A stretch of DNA of 64,000 bases from Geobacillus genomosp. 3 (GCF_000445995.2 NC_022080.4:1302001-1366000); one strand, 5' to 3'. Counted from the first letter of the stretch, positions 55,587-64,000 are shown. Program-made: numbers and translations. The notes: a model not told the origin generated them from the sequence alone.

Positions 55587-55903
55587 CCTTCTTCGCTCCT
55601 GTCTTGTTTTTCCTGTCTTTTACTTTTACTTCATCGCTGCTCTGATTTCCTTCTTGCATTTTGTTTTTCTGCCGTCAGCCACCCCTCTTGCCGTTTTGCC
55701 AACAGCGGAACATGAACGGCGGGAAGAATGATGCGACCGTTCAAGATGCATGCCGTTTCTCGTTTAGCGGAACGGTACATGCGTCTGCAGGAACGGGTGT
55801 GTACAATAAGGGTTGTCTTTTTCCAGCTCATAAGTTAACATTTGTACCGTAAGACGATTTCTTGATTAAAACAAAAATAGAGACAAGGAAGGACGATTAG
55901 GTT

Positions 55904-57346
55904 ATGGCATTACCAAGCGGGGCAGCGATGAACATTACGATTCGTCTCCAATTTGAAAAAGATATCGTCTCATTCAGCGATATCGCCGCGGCCATCGGCA
56001 AAGCGGGCGGGGACATTGTCGGGATTGACGTCATTTCGTCAAGCAAAGTTCACACCGTGCGCGACATTACTGTCAGCGCCCTTGATACGAAGCAGTGCGA
56101 CTTGATCATTGAGGCGCTGAAAAAAATTCGCGGCGTCAAAATTGTGAACGTTTCCGACCGTACGTTTTTAATGCACATCGGGGGAAAAATTGAAACGAAC
56201 TCGAAAATTCCCGTAAAAACGCGTGATGACTTGTCGCGGGTATATACGCCGGGCGTGGCGCGCGTCTGCACGGCGATTGCTGAGGATGCGCGCAAGGCGT
56301 ATTCGCTGACAATTAAACGGAATACGGTCGCCGTCGTCTCGGACGGAACGGCGGTGCTCGGACTTGGCGATATCGGCCCGTATGCGGCGATGCCGGTTAT
56401 GGAAGGGAAGGCGATGTTGTTTAAACAGTTCGCCGGGGTCGACGCGTTTCCGATTTGCCTGGACACGAAAGACACGGAAGAAATTATCCAAATCGTAAAA
56501 GCGATTGCGCCGGCGTTTGGCGGCATCAATTTGGAAGACATTTCTGCGCCGCGCTGCTTTGAAATTGAAGCGCGGCTCAAGGAAGAGCTTGACATCCCGG
56601 TGTTCCATGATGACCAACACGGCACGGCGGTCGTGCTCTTGGCTGGGTTGCTTAACGCGTTAAAAATCGTCGACAAAAAGCTCGAAGACATTAAAGTGGT
56701 TCTCACTGGCATTGGCGCCGCCGGCATCGCCTGCACGAAAATTTTGCTTGCTGCCGGCGTGCGCAACGTTATCGGGGTTGACCGCTATGGCGCCATTCAC
56801 CGCGATGAAACGTACGAAAATCCGTATTGGCAAGAATATGCCCAAATCACCAACCCGGATAACATCAAAGGTAGTTTATCGGATGTCATTGCCGGCGCAG
56901 ATGTATTTATCGGCGTTTCCGCCCCGGGCATTTTGAAAGTGGACGATGTGAAAAAGATGGCGCGCGATCCGATCGTGTTTGCGATGGCCAATCCAGTGCC
57001 GGAAATTGATCCGGAGCTGGCTGAGCCGTACGTGCGTGTCATGGCGACCGGGCGTTCCGACTATCCGAACCAAATCAACAACGTCCTTTGCTTCCCGGGC
57101 ATTTTCCGCGGGGCGCTTGACTGCCGGGCGCGAGAAATTAATGAGGAAATGAAACTCGCCGCGGCGAAGGCGATCGCCTCGGTCGTCACGGAAGACGAGT
57201 TGAGCGAATCGTACATCATCCCAAGCGTGTTTAACAGCAAAGTCGTCGAACGCGTCAGACAAGCGGTCGTCGAAGCGGCTTACCGCACCGGTGTGGCGCG
57301 GAAGGATCATATTCCTTTAGGTGGATATACAGGGGAGCAAAAATAG
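55904..57346 (+). CDS. NAD-type malic enzyme with N-terminal ACT domain
   Basis: 480 aa. Residues ~10-90 are an ACT domain (MNITIRLQFEKDIVSFSDI without its run, VNVSDRTFLMHIGGKI). The malic enzyme core follows: RVYTPGVARVC, NTVAVVSDGTAVLGLGDIG, FHDDQHGTAVVLLAGL, and the NAD loop LTGIGAAGIACTKILL. It decarboxylates malate to pyruvate; the ACT domain suggests allosteric control. RBS AAGGAAGG is 12 nt from the ATG; an internal ATG at MNITIR is possible. A solo-TnpB element begins 17 bp after its stop. Confidence 0.93.
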   Translation: MALPSGAAMNITIRLQFEKDIVSFSDIAAAIGKAGGDIVGIDVISSSKVHTVRDITVSALDTKQCDLIIEALKKIRGVKIVNVSDRTFLMHIGGKIETNSKIPVKTRDDLSRVYTPGVARVCTAIAEDARKAYSLTIKRNTVAVVSDGTAVLGLGDIGPYAAMPVMEGKAMLFKQFAGVDAFPICLDTKDTEEIIQIVKAIAPAFGGINLEDISAPRCFEIEARLKEELDIPVFHDDQHGTAVVLLAGLLNALKIVDKKLEDIKVVLTGIGAAGIACTKILLAAGVRNVIGVDRYGAIHRDETYENPYWQEYAQITNPDNIKGSLSDVIAGADVFIGVSAPGILKVDDVKKMARDPIVFAMANPVPEIDPELAEPYVRVMATGRSDYPNQINNVLCFPGIFRGALDCRAREINEEMKLAAAKAIASVVTEDELSESYIIPSVFNSKVVERVRQAVVEAAYRTGVARKDHIPLGGYTGEQK

Positions 57347-57501
57347 AATAAGTGCGTAATTACAGAAAAAGCCGTCTGAAGGCCCACGGTTTTAATTGTA
57401 GGATGAAAGGCGACGTTGCTCGGCAATCCCTTAAGAGGATGGCTTCGAGCCACCATGTTTCTCTTTAGGTGTGGAATCTCAAAAGAAAAGGGGGTGAAGC
57501 C

Positions 57502-58557
57502 ATGCCCACGATCACACTCAGGCTGGAGCTGCACAACCCAACGAAAGTCAAACAAGACATGTATGAACGGATGACAGAAGTGAATACCGCGTTTGCCAAT
57601 TGGCTGTTGAATCATCCCGAGCTGAATCAAGCGACGAGCAAAATTTTTAAAGACTTTTCGTCGCAGCGGTTTCCTTCCGCCGTCGTCAATCAGACGATTC
57701 GGGAAGTGAAGTCTCAAAAGAAAAACCAGAAAACAAAGAAGTTCCGAACATTATGGTGTTGCTTTAACAACCAAAACGTAAAGGTGGAAAAGAAAGGAGA
57801 GTTCTACACGGTTTCATTCCCCATACTGGAGAAACGAATTGGCGTGCCGGTCGTCGTGCGTTCCTATCAAGAAACGTGGCTGAATCGGCTGCTCGATGGA
57901 ACCGCCAAACAAGGGGCAGCCAAGCTCTACAAAAAGAGAAAGAAATGGTACTTGGCGATTGCCATCACCTTTGAAGTGGAGCCGCGGCACGAAACAAAGG
58001 TGATGGGCGTTGACTTGGGGTTTCGCTATATCGCCGTTGCCAGCGTAGGAACGAAATCGTTGTTTTTCAAAGGGAACCAATGCGCTTTCATTCGCCGACG
58101 ATACGCGGCTTTGCGGCGAACGTTGGGCAAAGCCAAAAAGCTCCATATGATTCGCAAAATCGGTGATAAAGAATCTCGTTGGATGAAAGATATGAACCAT
58201 AAAATCAGCCGTCAAATCGTCAACTTTGCCCTCGCCAACGGTGTTGGCGTGATTCGGATGGAAGAGTTGACAGGGATTCGGAAACGAGCCGCTTCGGCAA
58301 AAGAAGCAGGACGAAATCTTCATTCGTGGGCGTTCCATCAACTGCAAACGATGATTGCCTATAAAGCCGAAAAGGCAGGCATTCGGGTCGAGTGGGTGAA
58401 TCCGACCTATACAAGCCAAACGTGCAAGTGTGGTCATCGAGAGAAAGCGAACCGAAACGGCATCCGCTTCCGATGCCAAAAATGCGGATACACCCTCCAC
58501 GCTGACTTGAATGGCGCCATCAACATCGCCAAAGCGATTTCGGGTTTGAGCACCTAG
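57502..58557 (+). CDS. tnpB: TnpB RNA-guided nuclease, solo element
   Basis: 351-aa TnpB of a different lineage from the one at 4046. RuvC motifs: VMGVDLGFRYIAVAS, VIRMEELTGIRKR and LHADLNGAINIAKA (D, E, D); zinc ribbon CKCGH and CQKCG. The N-terminus starts MPTITLRLELHNPTK. The ATG 57502 follows GGGGTGAAG. All active-site residues are present; it is likely to be an active RNA-guided nuclease. Confidence 0.92.
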   Translation: MPTITLRLELHNPTKVKQDMYERMTEVNTAFANWLLNHPELNQATSKIFKDFSSQRFPSAVVNQTIREVKSQKKNQKTKKFRTLWCCFNNQNVKVEKKGEFYTVSFPILEKRIGVPVVVRSYQETWLNRLLDGTAKQGAAKLYKKRKKWYLAIAITFEVEPRHETKVMGVDLGFRYIAVASVGTKSLFFKGNQCAFIRRRYAALRRTLGKAKKLHMIRKIGDKESRWMKDMNHKISRQIVNFALANGVGVIRMEELTGIRKRAASAKEAGRNLHSWAFHQLQTMIAYKAEKAGIRVEWVNPTYTSQTCKCGHREKANRNGIRFRCQKCGYTLHADLNGAINIAKAISGLST

Positions 58558-58713
58558 CGCACTGGTCACAGGTGCGCCGCCCATTGGGGTACACGCTAAC
58601 CTGATGGGATGGGCTGATGACACAGCCCCGAACTTGGGCGTTGTCCGAACCAGAAATGGATGAGGACGCCAACGACCCAAGAATCCCATGGCTTTAGCCG
58701 TGTGGAGTGTCAA
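58558..58713 (+). ncRNA. Right end and probable omega RNA of the solo-TnpB element
   Basis: 156 nt between the tnpB stop and the right tip, with foldable segments (TGGTCACAGGTGCGCC, GGGCTGATGACACAGCCC) and the terminal hairpin. In this family this segment is transcribed as the TnpB guide scaffold and the bases just beyond the tip (58714 on) become the guide. Inferred. Confidence 0.45.
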
Positions 58714-58716
58714 AAT

Positions 58717-58893
58717 CCGGCGCCAAAGGCGACGGCGGCGGCGTTTCAATGGAACAAGCCGCTCTCGGGCGTCTTTCGCACGAATCTCAATGAGGAGCCG
58801 CTCGCCTCGCTCACGGTAGACGAACACGGAACGTTTGCCGTCGAGGTGAAGCCGAACGAAGTGCAAACGGTGCTTGTCGTTGATAAAGAATAA
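58717..58893 (+). pseudogene. 3' remnant of a gene, possibly a glycoside hydrolase (alpha-mannosidase type)
   Basis: After the IS right end one frame reads PAPKATAAAFQWNKPLSG, then VFRTNLNEEPLASLT and FAVEVKPNEVQTVLVVDKE to a stop, followed by a good terminator. The ending VEVKPNEVQTVLV resembles the C-terminal strand of GH38 mannosidases, but 59 codons are too few to be sure. The 5' part is not in the window. Confidence 0.5.
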
Positions 58894-58903
58894 GATGGCC
58901 ATC

Positions 58904-58934
58904 AAAGCTGGGGCTTGCCGCCCCGGCTTTTCTG
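58904..58934 (+). terminator. Intrinsic terminator after the remnant
   Basis: AAAGCTGGGGC pairs with GCCCCGGCTTT around 5 nt, followed by TCTGTTTG. Confidence 0.85.
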
Positions 58935-59225
58935 TTTGTAACAATAGGATGAACCGTGCCGTCTGTTTTGTAACAATGCTGTAATAATTGTTAAATGGAA
59001 CAGCCGATCCGAGAGGTTGTCAACACCTTTTTGCCAAGAAAAATATAGAATAATAGGCTGATAGAAGAAAAAAAGGGACGGAAGTGAGTGAAAGGATGCC
59101 ATCGCCAGCTGTTGCCGCCGCCGGTCTGGATGTGCATTTGGCAATGAAAACAAGCTTGTTTTTTGCTAGTTTCCCCCAACGGCCTTGTTTTTCCAGTTAA
59201 CCCCAAAAATATTACAAAAAACCCG

Positions 59226-59234
59226 TGCTATAAT
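59226..59234 (+). promoter_or_regulatory. Extended -10 promoter of the CAP-domain gene
   Basis: TGCTATAAT (TG at 59226, TATAAT 59229-59234), no good -35. The leader is about 110 nt. The preceding stretch 58935-59225 shows no gene or recognised RNA. Confidence 0.6.
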
Positions 59235-59350
59235 GGGAACGCAGGCAAGAGAACAGCGGGAACTGTTCACAAAGCCCGAGTCGATAGTGTGACGATAAAT
59301 AGTGAAAGTCTTTGAAACTTTGAAAATAGAAATGTTAAGGAGGAATTGTG

Positions 59351-60052
59351 ATGAAGAAAAAAATGTTAGCCACGATCGCCGCTTCGGTCGCACTTGTCGG
59401 CGCTTCGTTTGCGGCAACGACGAAAACAGAAGCAGCAGGAGTAACGTGCCCGACAGCGAACGTATATCAAGTAAAATATACAAGCACAAACGTTCAAGAT
59501 TTTGAGAAATGGCTGAAACAGTACTTCCCGTTTGTTTCATTCCAACCGGCGAAACCGGCAACACAGCAGGCGGAAGTGAAACAGCCGGCCGCGGCGAAAC
59601 CGGCAGCCAATACGCAAACACCGGCCAAAACGCCAGCAACGGCGCCAAACACAACGACACAAAAAACAACCGGCTTAAACGCTTATGAGCAACAAGTCGT
59701 GGAACTAACGAATAAAGAACGGGCAAAATACGGCTTGCCGCCGCTTCAAGTGGATTTGGCTCTCAGCAAAGTCGCCCGTGAAAAATCGCGTGACATGGCG
59801 GTCCACAACTACTTCTCGCACAACAGCCCGACATACGGCTCCCCGTTTGAGATGATGAAAAAATTCGGCATCTCGTACACAGCCGCCGGGGAAAACATCG
59901 CCAAAGGCCAACGCACTCCGCAAGAAGTCGTCAATGCGTGGATGAACAGTGAAGGCCACCGGGCGAACATTTTGAACAAAAACTTTACGCATATCGGCGT
60001 TGGTTTTGAAGAAAACGGCTATATTTGGACGCAACAATTTATCCGTAAGTAA
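59351..60052 (+). CDS. Secreted CAP-domain protein (YkwD-like)
   Basis: 233 aa. Signal peptide MKKKMLATIAASVALVGASFA with cleavage near TEAAG; a Pro/Ala/Thr/Lys-rich linker (about 75-125); then the CAP/SCP domain: VVELTNKERAKYGLPPL, SRDMAVHNYFSHNSP, GENIAKGQRTPQEVV, WMNSEGHRANILNKNF, HIGVGF. His and Glu of the CAP cavity are present. Bacillus relatives are secreted or spore-associated, function unclear. ATG 59351 is 7 nt after AAGGAGG; an overlapping GTG 59348 is closer. Confidence 0.9.
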   Translation: MKKKMLATIAASVALVGASFAATTKTEAAGVTCPTANVYQVKYTSTNVQDFEKWLKQYFPFVSFQPAKPATQQAEVKQPAAAKPAANTQTPAKTPATAPNTTTQKTTGLNAYEQQVVELTNKERAKYGLPPLQVDLALSKVAREKSRDMAVHNYFSHNSPTYGSPFEMMKKFGISYTAAGENIAKGQRTPQEVVNAWMNSEGHRANILNKNFTHIGVGFEENGYIWTQQFIRK

Positions 60053-60070
60053 GGCGGATGATTGATGGTG

Positions 60071-60106
60071 ATCCTGCTCATCATACAGATGGGCAGGATT
60101 TTTTTG
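60071..60106 (+). terminator. Intrinsic terminator of the CAP-domain gene
   Basis: ATCCTGCTCAT pairs with ATGGGCAGGAT around 7 nt, followed by TTTTTTTG. Confidence 0.9.
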
Positions 60107-60140
60107 TGCAAAAATATTTCGCTAACAACTTCGGAAACTA

Positions 60141-60149
60141 TGCTATAAT
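60141..60149 (+). promoter_or_regulatory. Extended -10 promoter of the MFS gene
   Basis: TGCTATAAT at 60141-60149, the same nonamer as upstream of the CAP-domain gene; no clear -35. Confidence 0.6.
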
Positions 60150-60194
60150 GTTCAGCAGGCTGTAAAAAATGAGAAGATCGCGGAGGAGGCACCA

Positions 60195-61460
60195 ATGCGA
60201 ATACGCGATTGGGATCGTAACTTGCAAGTCCGCCTGTTTGGCGAGACGCTCATGAATACGACTTTTTGGATGTTTTTTCCGTTTATGGCCATCTATTTTG
60301 CGGACTCGTTTGGCAAAGAAACGGCCAGTATGCTATTGATTGTGTCGCAATTGTTTTCCGTGGTCGCCAATTTGATGGGCGGCTATTGCGCCGATGTGTT
60401 CGGGCGCAAGCGAATGATGGTGCTGTCCGCTTACGGGCAGGGGGCGGCGTTTCTCGTCTTTGCCTTGGCCAGTTCCCCATGGTGGTCATCGCCGCTTGCC
60501 GGTTTTCTTTGTTTTACGTTTGCCGGCATTTGCGTCGCTTTTTATTGGCCGGCGAGCCAGGCGATGGTTGCGGACGTCGTGCCGGAGAAAGACCGGAGTC
60601 ACGTGTTTGCGGTGTTTTATACGTCGGTGAATATTTCGGTCGTGATTGGCCCGACGATCGGCGGGTTGTTTTATGCCGATCATCTGTTTGGGCTGCTGCT
60701 TTTGGCGGCGTGTTCCTGTTTAACGATGGCCGCTATGTTGGCCAGACAGCTGCGCGAAACAGCCCCGCATTCGGTGGGAGGGCGGGGAACCGTGCCGTGG
60801 CCGCGGTTTTGGCGTGAACAAATGGGCCAGTACGCCGTCATAGTCCGCGACCGCACCTTTTTCTTATTTATCATAGCCGGGGTGCTTATCGCACAGACGT
60901 TTATGCAGCTTGATTTGTTGCTTCCGGTCTATATGAAAGAGACGCTTCATAAAGAAACGTTATGGGCGGGCTGGACGGTGGACGGTGCCAACGCTTTTGG
61001 CCTGCTCATTGCGGAAAATGGGCTGCTCGTGGCGTTGTGCACGGTCATGGTGACGCGGCAGATGGCGCGTTTTTCGGAACGGTGGGCGTTTATCGGCTCG
61101 TCTGTTTTATATGGCATTACGATGTGGCTGTTTAGTCAAACATCGTCGTTTTTCGGATTTGCGGCGGTTATGGTGCTGTTTACCTTGGCCGAACTGATGA
61201 CGGCCGGCCTGCAGCAATCATTTGTGTCTAGAATGGCGCCTGAGGACATGCGCGGCCAATATTTTGCCGCAGCCAGCCTCCGCTTTACGATCGGACGGAT
61301 GGTGGCGCCGTTGTCACTTGCAGCGGCAGCGTGGGTCGGATACACATGGACGTTTGTTGGCCTTGGGATGCTGGCGCTCGCTAGCGCGGCGCTCTATGCA
61401 CGAATGTTTCGGCAGGCCGGGCAGCAAACGGAGCGGCCGGACATTTCCCTCTTCCAATGA
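60195..61460 (+). CDS. Major facilitator superfamily transporter
   Basis: 421 aa, twelve helices. Loop 2-3 motif GYCADVFGRKRMMV is the MFS signature; FAGICVAFYWPASQAMVADVV and SVNISVVIGPTIGG (helix 5, antiporter-like) suggest a multidrug or sugar efflux type exporter such as the YfcJ/YqgE-like group. Substrate unknown. GGAGGAGGC precedes the ATG. Confidence 0.87.
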   Translation: MRIRDWDRNLQVRLFGETLMNTTFWMFFPFMAIYFADSFGKETASMLLIVSQLFSVVANLMGGYCADVFGRKRMMVLSAYGQGAAFLVFALASSPWWSSPLAGFLCFTFAGICVAFYWPASQAMVADVVPEKDRSHVFAVFYTSVNISVVIGPTIGGLFYADHLFGLLLLAACSCLTMAAMLARQLRETAPHSVGGRGTVPWPRFWREQMGQYAVIVRDRTFFLFIIAGVLIAQTFMQLDLLLPVYMKETLHKETLWAGWTVDGANAFGLLIAENGLLVALCTVMVTRQMARFSERWAFIGSSVLYGITMWLFSQTSSFFGFAAVMVLFTLAELMTAGLQQSFVSRMAPEDMRGQYFAAASLRFTIGRMVAPLSLAAAAWVGYTWTFVGLGMLALASAALYARMFRQAGQQTERPDISLFQ

Positions 61461-61596
61461 CGGGAGCGATGCAAATGGCTATCCGTTTTGTTGGCTTCTC
61501 CGTATAATAAAAGACGTAGCATTGTTCGTGTAACATATATTCCCTGTCTCTGACATAAAGTGGAACTAGACAGAGAGAAGGAGAGGGGAAACCATC

Positions 61597-62343
61597 ATGA
61601 AATCCCATACGGTGGAATCGCACACGAACAAGGGGGAAGCGAACGGCCGCGGCGGACAAGACGGTGCGGCGGCGTTGGCGCGTTATGAGAAACGGCAGCA
61701 AGCGCGCCTATTGTCCAGAGAAAAGAGAAAAAAACGGTACCGCTTTATTGGCTGGCTTCTTTTGGCGGTCGCTGTCGCATGGGGGACGGGCGCGCTCATT
61801 TGGAGCGGGTACGGGGCACTGAAGACGGCAGCGAGCCGGGAGATCGCCATCATGCGGTTAAAAGAAGCCATCGAGGATCGCAATGCGGCTGCCTTGCAAA
61901 CGATGCTGAGAACGACCGATGAAACGGTGCCCATTAATGAGAAAACGCTCGCGCCTTTATTCGCCTATGTTGAACGGCATCCTGAGGCATATAAAACGCT
62001 TGATCAGGAGTTCGACCGCCAGCGTGAAGGGGGGCACGTGTATATTAAAGGATTGACGTCCCGTCCGCCAGTGTTTACGATCCATGTGTTTGAGAACCGC
62101 TATTTGTTTGAACCGGCTTTATATTTTATCCACGTCCGCGTCGACGACCCGGGGGCAGCGCTTATTGTCAACGGAGTCAAAACGGAAGGGGAAACGACGA
62201 AAGATCCGTTCGTCAAAAAAATCGGCCCGTATTTGCCGGGCACATACACAGTGGCTGCCGCCGGCGCGGATGGGGAAAAGAAGGCCGTCCGCGTCGAACT
62301 GTTCGGCGGCGCTCGCGTCCATGAAGTGGATGTGACGAAGTGA
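61597..62343 (+). CDS. Single-pass membrane protein, TcaA/YvbJ-like extracytoplasmic domains
   Basis: 248 aa. A basic cytoplasmic N-terminus (REKRKKRYR), one membrane helix (FIGWLLLAVAVAWGTGALIW), and an extracellular part with LKEAIEDRNAAALQTML, APLFAYVERHPEAYKTLD and PGTYTVAAAGADGEKK. This order resembles TcaA/YvbJ proteins but lacks their N-terminal zinc ribbon. Role in the envelope inferred. AGAAGGAGAGGGG precedes the ATG. Confidence 0.65.
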   Translation: MKSHTVESHTNKGEANGRGGQDGAAALARYEKRQQARLLSREKRKKRYRFIGWLLLAVAVAWGTGALIWSGYGALKTAASREIAIMRLKEAIEDRNAAALQTMLRTTDETVPINEKTLAPLFAYVERHPEAYKTLDQEFDRQREGGHVYIKGLTSRPPVFTIHVFENRYLFEPALYFIHVRVDDPGAALIVNGVKTEGETTKDPFVKKIGPYLPGTYTVAAAGADGEKKAVRVELFGGARVHEVDVTK

Positions 62344-62555
62344 ACGAATAAAAACGACTGCTTCAGCGGCAGCCATCATGGCGGCATCTTCTGCCTGCAC
62401 CGGCGAAGGGGCATGATGTGGGCGGCCGCCGTTTTTTCGTTTGACTAGGCGTCGTGAAGCGCGAAGCCGCGGGCGTTGGCGATGGTGCCGGTTTTTTTCT
62501 TTTTCGTTGTTTACCGTCAGCGCCCTGGCTGCATTGCCACCCTTTGCTTTCGCCG

Positions 62556-62690
62556 TTAAGCGGCTTTTTGGTCATCGTCGGCCGCCCGCCAGTAATAGAC
62601 GCGCGGCAATCCGGCATAGCACCAATACTCTTTGAAGAGTGACACAACGACGAATGAGACGAGCTGCCAATCGATCCCTTTCACGCCCAT
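62556..62690 (-). CDS. Small putative protein, 42-44 aa
   Basis: In the 499-bp gap between the TcaA-like gene and xpaC the minus strand encodes MGVKGIDWQLVSFVVVSLFK, then EYWCYAGLPRVYYWRAADDD and a short tail to TAA at 62556. AAAGGAG is 7 nt from GTG 62684 (MKGIDW...) and directly before ATG 62690; the GTG is the more likely start. TATACT at about 62711-62716 could be its -10. An amphipathic/hydrophobic N-terminal helix is followed by an aromatic segment. Not recognised; the rest of the gap shows nothing else. Confidence 0.45.
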   Translation of the reverse strand: MGVKGIDWQLVSFVVVSLFKEYWCYAGLPRVYYWRAADDDQKAA

Positions 62691-62805
62691 TCTCCTTTCT
62701 GTCAACGCGCTTAGTATACCGTATTCGTCGCCGCCGTTGTCCTATGCGCGCCGCCTGCCGGGATGAAACTTCGGTGTGGGCTTGTGCGTATCATGGTGTG
62801 GACAT

Positions 62806-62813
62806 GTTATAAT
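62806..62813 (+). promoter_or_regulatory. Extended -10 promoter of xpaC-telA
   Basis: TG-T-TATAAT (TG at 62805-62806, TATAAT 62808-62813) about 30 bp before the ATG; no clear -35. Confidence 0.5.
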
Positions 62814-62842
62814 GAAAGAAAAGGCGAAGAAGGAGATGGACG

Positions 62843-63490
62843 ATGAAGCAACTGCTTCGGACGATATGGCGCTGGTTTGTCTCATGGAATGTAGGGATGG
62901 TAGTGGCGGTGACGGTCTTTTTTGCTGCTGGGTTTCGCATTTTACCGACGGTTTTATCAGGAATGGGGGCGATGTGGGTGACATCTGCCGTCATGAAACG
63001 GCGGCACCGTCGCCTGCCGGCCGATGCGCCGGCTGAGGAGCGGGCGTACGTCCAAAGCCAGCTCCGTGAGGCACGCGCGTTATGGAAGCGGCTGCGCCGG
63101 GCTCGCTATCGGCTTCGATCGGTGACGATGTGGCAAACTGTTTCCCGGCTGAGCGCAATCGTCGACCGCATCATTCGCGCGGTTGAGCAGCAGCCGCACC
63201 AGCTTCGTCTCGCCCAACCATTTTTCTTAAACGAATGGCCGGCGGCTGTGGAGATGGTGGAAAAATACGTATACTTGTCGCAACAGCCGGTGCAAAATGA
63301 GGAAATGGCTGCGGCGCTGCAAAAGACGGAGCAACTGCTTGGTGAACTGACGGCAGCAGCGGAGCGGCAGCTGCTTGAAGTGTTATCTACCGACGTTTGG
63401 TCGTTGCAGACAGAAGCGAAGGTGCTCGAGCAGTCGCTGCATGAACCATCAGCCCGGCTTCATTTGCCGCTGTCAAAGAAAGGAGAATGA
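62843..63490 (+). CDS. xpaC: XpaC family protein (BCIP hydrolysis associated)
   Basis: 215 aa. Two N-terminal membrane helices (NVGMVVAVTVFFAAGFRIL, LSGMGAMWVTSAVM) followed by a helical cytoplasmic domain (YVQSQLREARALWKRLRRAR, ITAAA-type helices). Matches XpaC/YceG-type proteins that sit upstream of telA in Bacillaceae; the name comes from an old 5-bromo-4-chloroindolyl phosphate hydrolysis phenotype, and the true role is unknown. AGAAGGAGATGG precedes the ATG; the stop overlaps the telA start. Confidence 0.82.
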   Translation: MKQLLRTIWRWFVSWNVGMVVAVTVFFAAGFRILPTVLSGMGAMWVTSAVMKRRHRRLPADAPAEERAYVQSQLREARALWKRLRRARYRLRSVTMWQTVSRLSAIVDRIIRAVEQQPHQLRLAQPFFLNEWPAAVEMVEKYVYLSQQPVQNEEMAAALQKTEQLLGELTAAAERQLLEVLSTDVWSLQTEAKVLEQSLHEPSARLHLPLSKKGE

Positions 63491-64000
63491 TGGTGGACGA
63501 ACGGAATCACGAGATGGAATCACTCGAACGGCTTCATGAACGGGAGCGGACAAGCACGCTTGATGATCTGCTTGCCCAGCCGTTTTCCCCGCCAACCGCG
63601 CCGCCGTTTGAAGAAGAGAAACGAGCCAACGCGCTTGATGCGCTAAAACCTGAACATCGGGAAAAAGCGTTGGCGCTGGCCCGACAAATCGATCCAGCCA
63701 ATCACCAGGCCATTTTGCAATACGGGGTGGCGGCGCAAGCCGAGCTGTCCAAGTTTTCCCATACGATTTTGCATCATGTGCAGACGAAAGACGCCGGCCC
63801 GGTCGGTGAAGTGATCAGCGAGCTGATGGCGAAAATTAAGGAAGTCAATCCCGATGATTTAATGCCGGCGAAAAAAGGGCTTTTGTCCCGCTTGTTCGGC
63901 ACGGTGGCCAAGCCGCTGCAAGGAATGTTGGCGAAATATCAAAAAATCGGCGTCGAAATCGACAAAATCGCCGACCAGCTGGAAAAACACCGGCACTTGC
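63490..64000 (+). CDS. telA: TelA-like toxic anion resistance protein, N-terminal part
   Basis: Open from ATG 63490 to the window end (170 codons). LDDLLAQPFSPP at the N-terminus, then EHREKALALARQIDPANHQA, YGVAAQAELSKFSHTILHHV, KIKEVNPDDLM and LLSRLFGTVAKPLQG: the typical start of the TelA/YceH family linked to tellurite and other toxic-anion resistance. AAGGAG lies 4 nt before the ATG and 7 nt before GTG 63493, which may be the actual start. Co-transcribed with xpaC (overlapping stop/start). Confidence 0.9.
   Translation, partial: MVDERNHEMESLERLHERERTSTLDDLLAQPFSPPTAPPFEEEKRANALDALKPEHREKALALARQIDPANHQAILQYGVAAQAELSKFSHTILHHVQTKDAGPVGEVISELMAKIKEVNPDDLMPAKKGLLSRLFGTVAKPLQGMLAKYQKIGVEIDKIADQLEKHRHL

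Larger units (their letters stand above)
57364..58713 (+). mobile_element. IS200/IS605-family element with tnpB only (IS1341-like)
   Basis: The left end begins AGAAAAAGCCGTCTGAAGG directly after TTAC (57360-57363), a common IS605-family target tetranucleotide. The right end carries the hairpin CCCATGGCTTTAGCCGTG and ends near GTGTCAA (58713). No tnpA is present, so it would depend on a TnpA in trans. It separates the malic enzyme gene from the 3' remnant of another gene. Confidence 0.75.

Noticed and set aside
57814..58944. 376-codon antisense frame over the solo tnpB
   Set aside because: Shadow of tnpB and its right end; product has no recognisable domain.
59235..59350. Cyclic-di-AMP or other riboswitch in the CAP-domain gene leader
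   Set aside because: Cell-wall genes often have one, but the leader lacks the conserved blocks I would expect and no terminator or RBS-masking stem is evident.

Overview
The window looks like a chromosomal segment of a thermophilic Bacillaceae bacterium, most likely Geobacillus or a close relative. The reasons are moderately GC-rich coding sequence, Bacillus-type ribosome binding sites with frequent GTG and TTG starts, Bacillus-like operons (cysL/cysJI, gltC/gltAB, yclNOPQ, ymaF, xpaC-telA), and several IS110 and IS200/IS605 elements. Genus assignment is inference from gene content; I saw no rRNA, tRNA or CRISPR array.

Layout. 1-7796 is a pile-up of insertion sequences. It holds a partial IS110-family transposase on the minus strand and two near-identical 1780-bp IS110-family copies in inverted orientation. 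Between those copies lie a ParA-like ATPase gene, truncated at its 3' end, and an IS605-type element whose tnpA is ruined by an in-frame tandem duplication and nonsense codons. 8005-10821 carries ymaF, a DUF2935 gene, a YbjQ-type gene and a metal-responsive arsR-czcD pair with a clear operator. 10849-15556 is assimilatory sulfite reduction (cysL divergent from cysJI). Next come an aldehyde dehydrogenase remnant, a Uma2 gene and a Fur-controlled catechol siderophore (petrobactin-type) ABC transporter (17152-20877).

20920-34405 is the most interesting part and reads as a defence island. It contains a coiled-coil gene with 21-bp tandem repeats, a Dna2-like fusion of an Fe-S RecB-type nuclease with an SF1 helicase, a complete type I Zorya operon (zorABCD), and an orphan beta-class adenine methyltransferase. 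The Zorya operon is bracketed by two 94-bp direct repeats with 91/94 identity. Collapsing the repeats would put the methyltransferase 146 bp downstream of the helicase-nuclease, which suggests that Zorya was inserted into an older two-gene methylase plus helicase-nuclease locus.

34592-38456 is a decaying GABA/omega-amino-acid locus: permease with internal deletion, intact PucR-type regulator, aminotransferase with an in-frame stop. 38685-47912 has another Uma2 gene, a YhdH-type reductase and the glutamate synthase locus (gltC, gltA, gltB) with a strong terminator-like hairpin between gltA and gltB. 48004-57346 holds PAP2, a second coiled-coil paralogue, a DUF2157/GDYXXLXY membrane protein, a penicillin acylase remnant, a sirtuin-fructosamine kinase operon beside a DJ-1/PfpI gene, an EamA transporter and an ACT-domain malic enzyme. 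57364-58713 is a solo-TnpB element abutting the 3' remnant of another gene. The window ends with a CAP-domain secreted protein, an MFS transporter, a TcaA-like membrane protein, a small putative ORF, xpaC and the start of telA.
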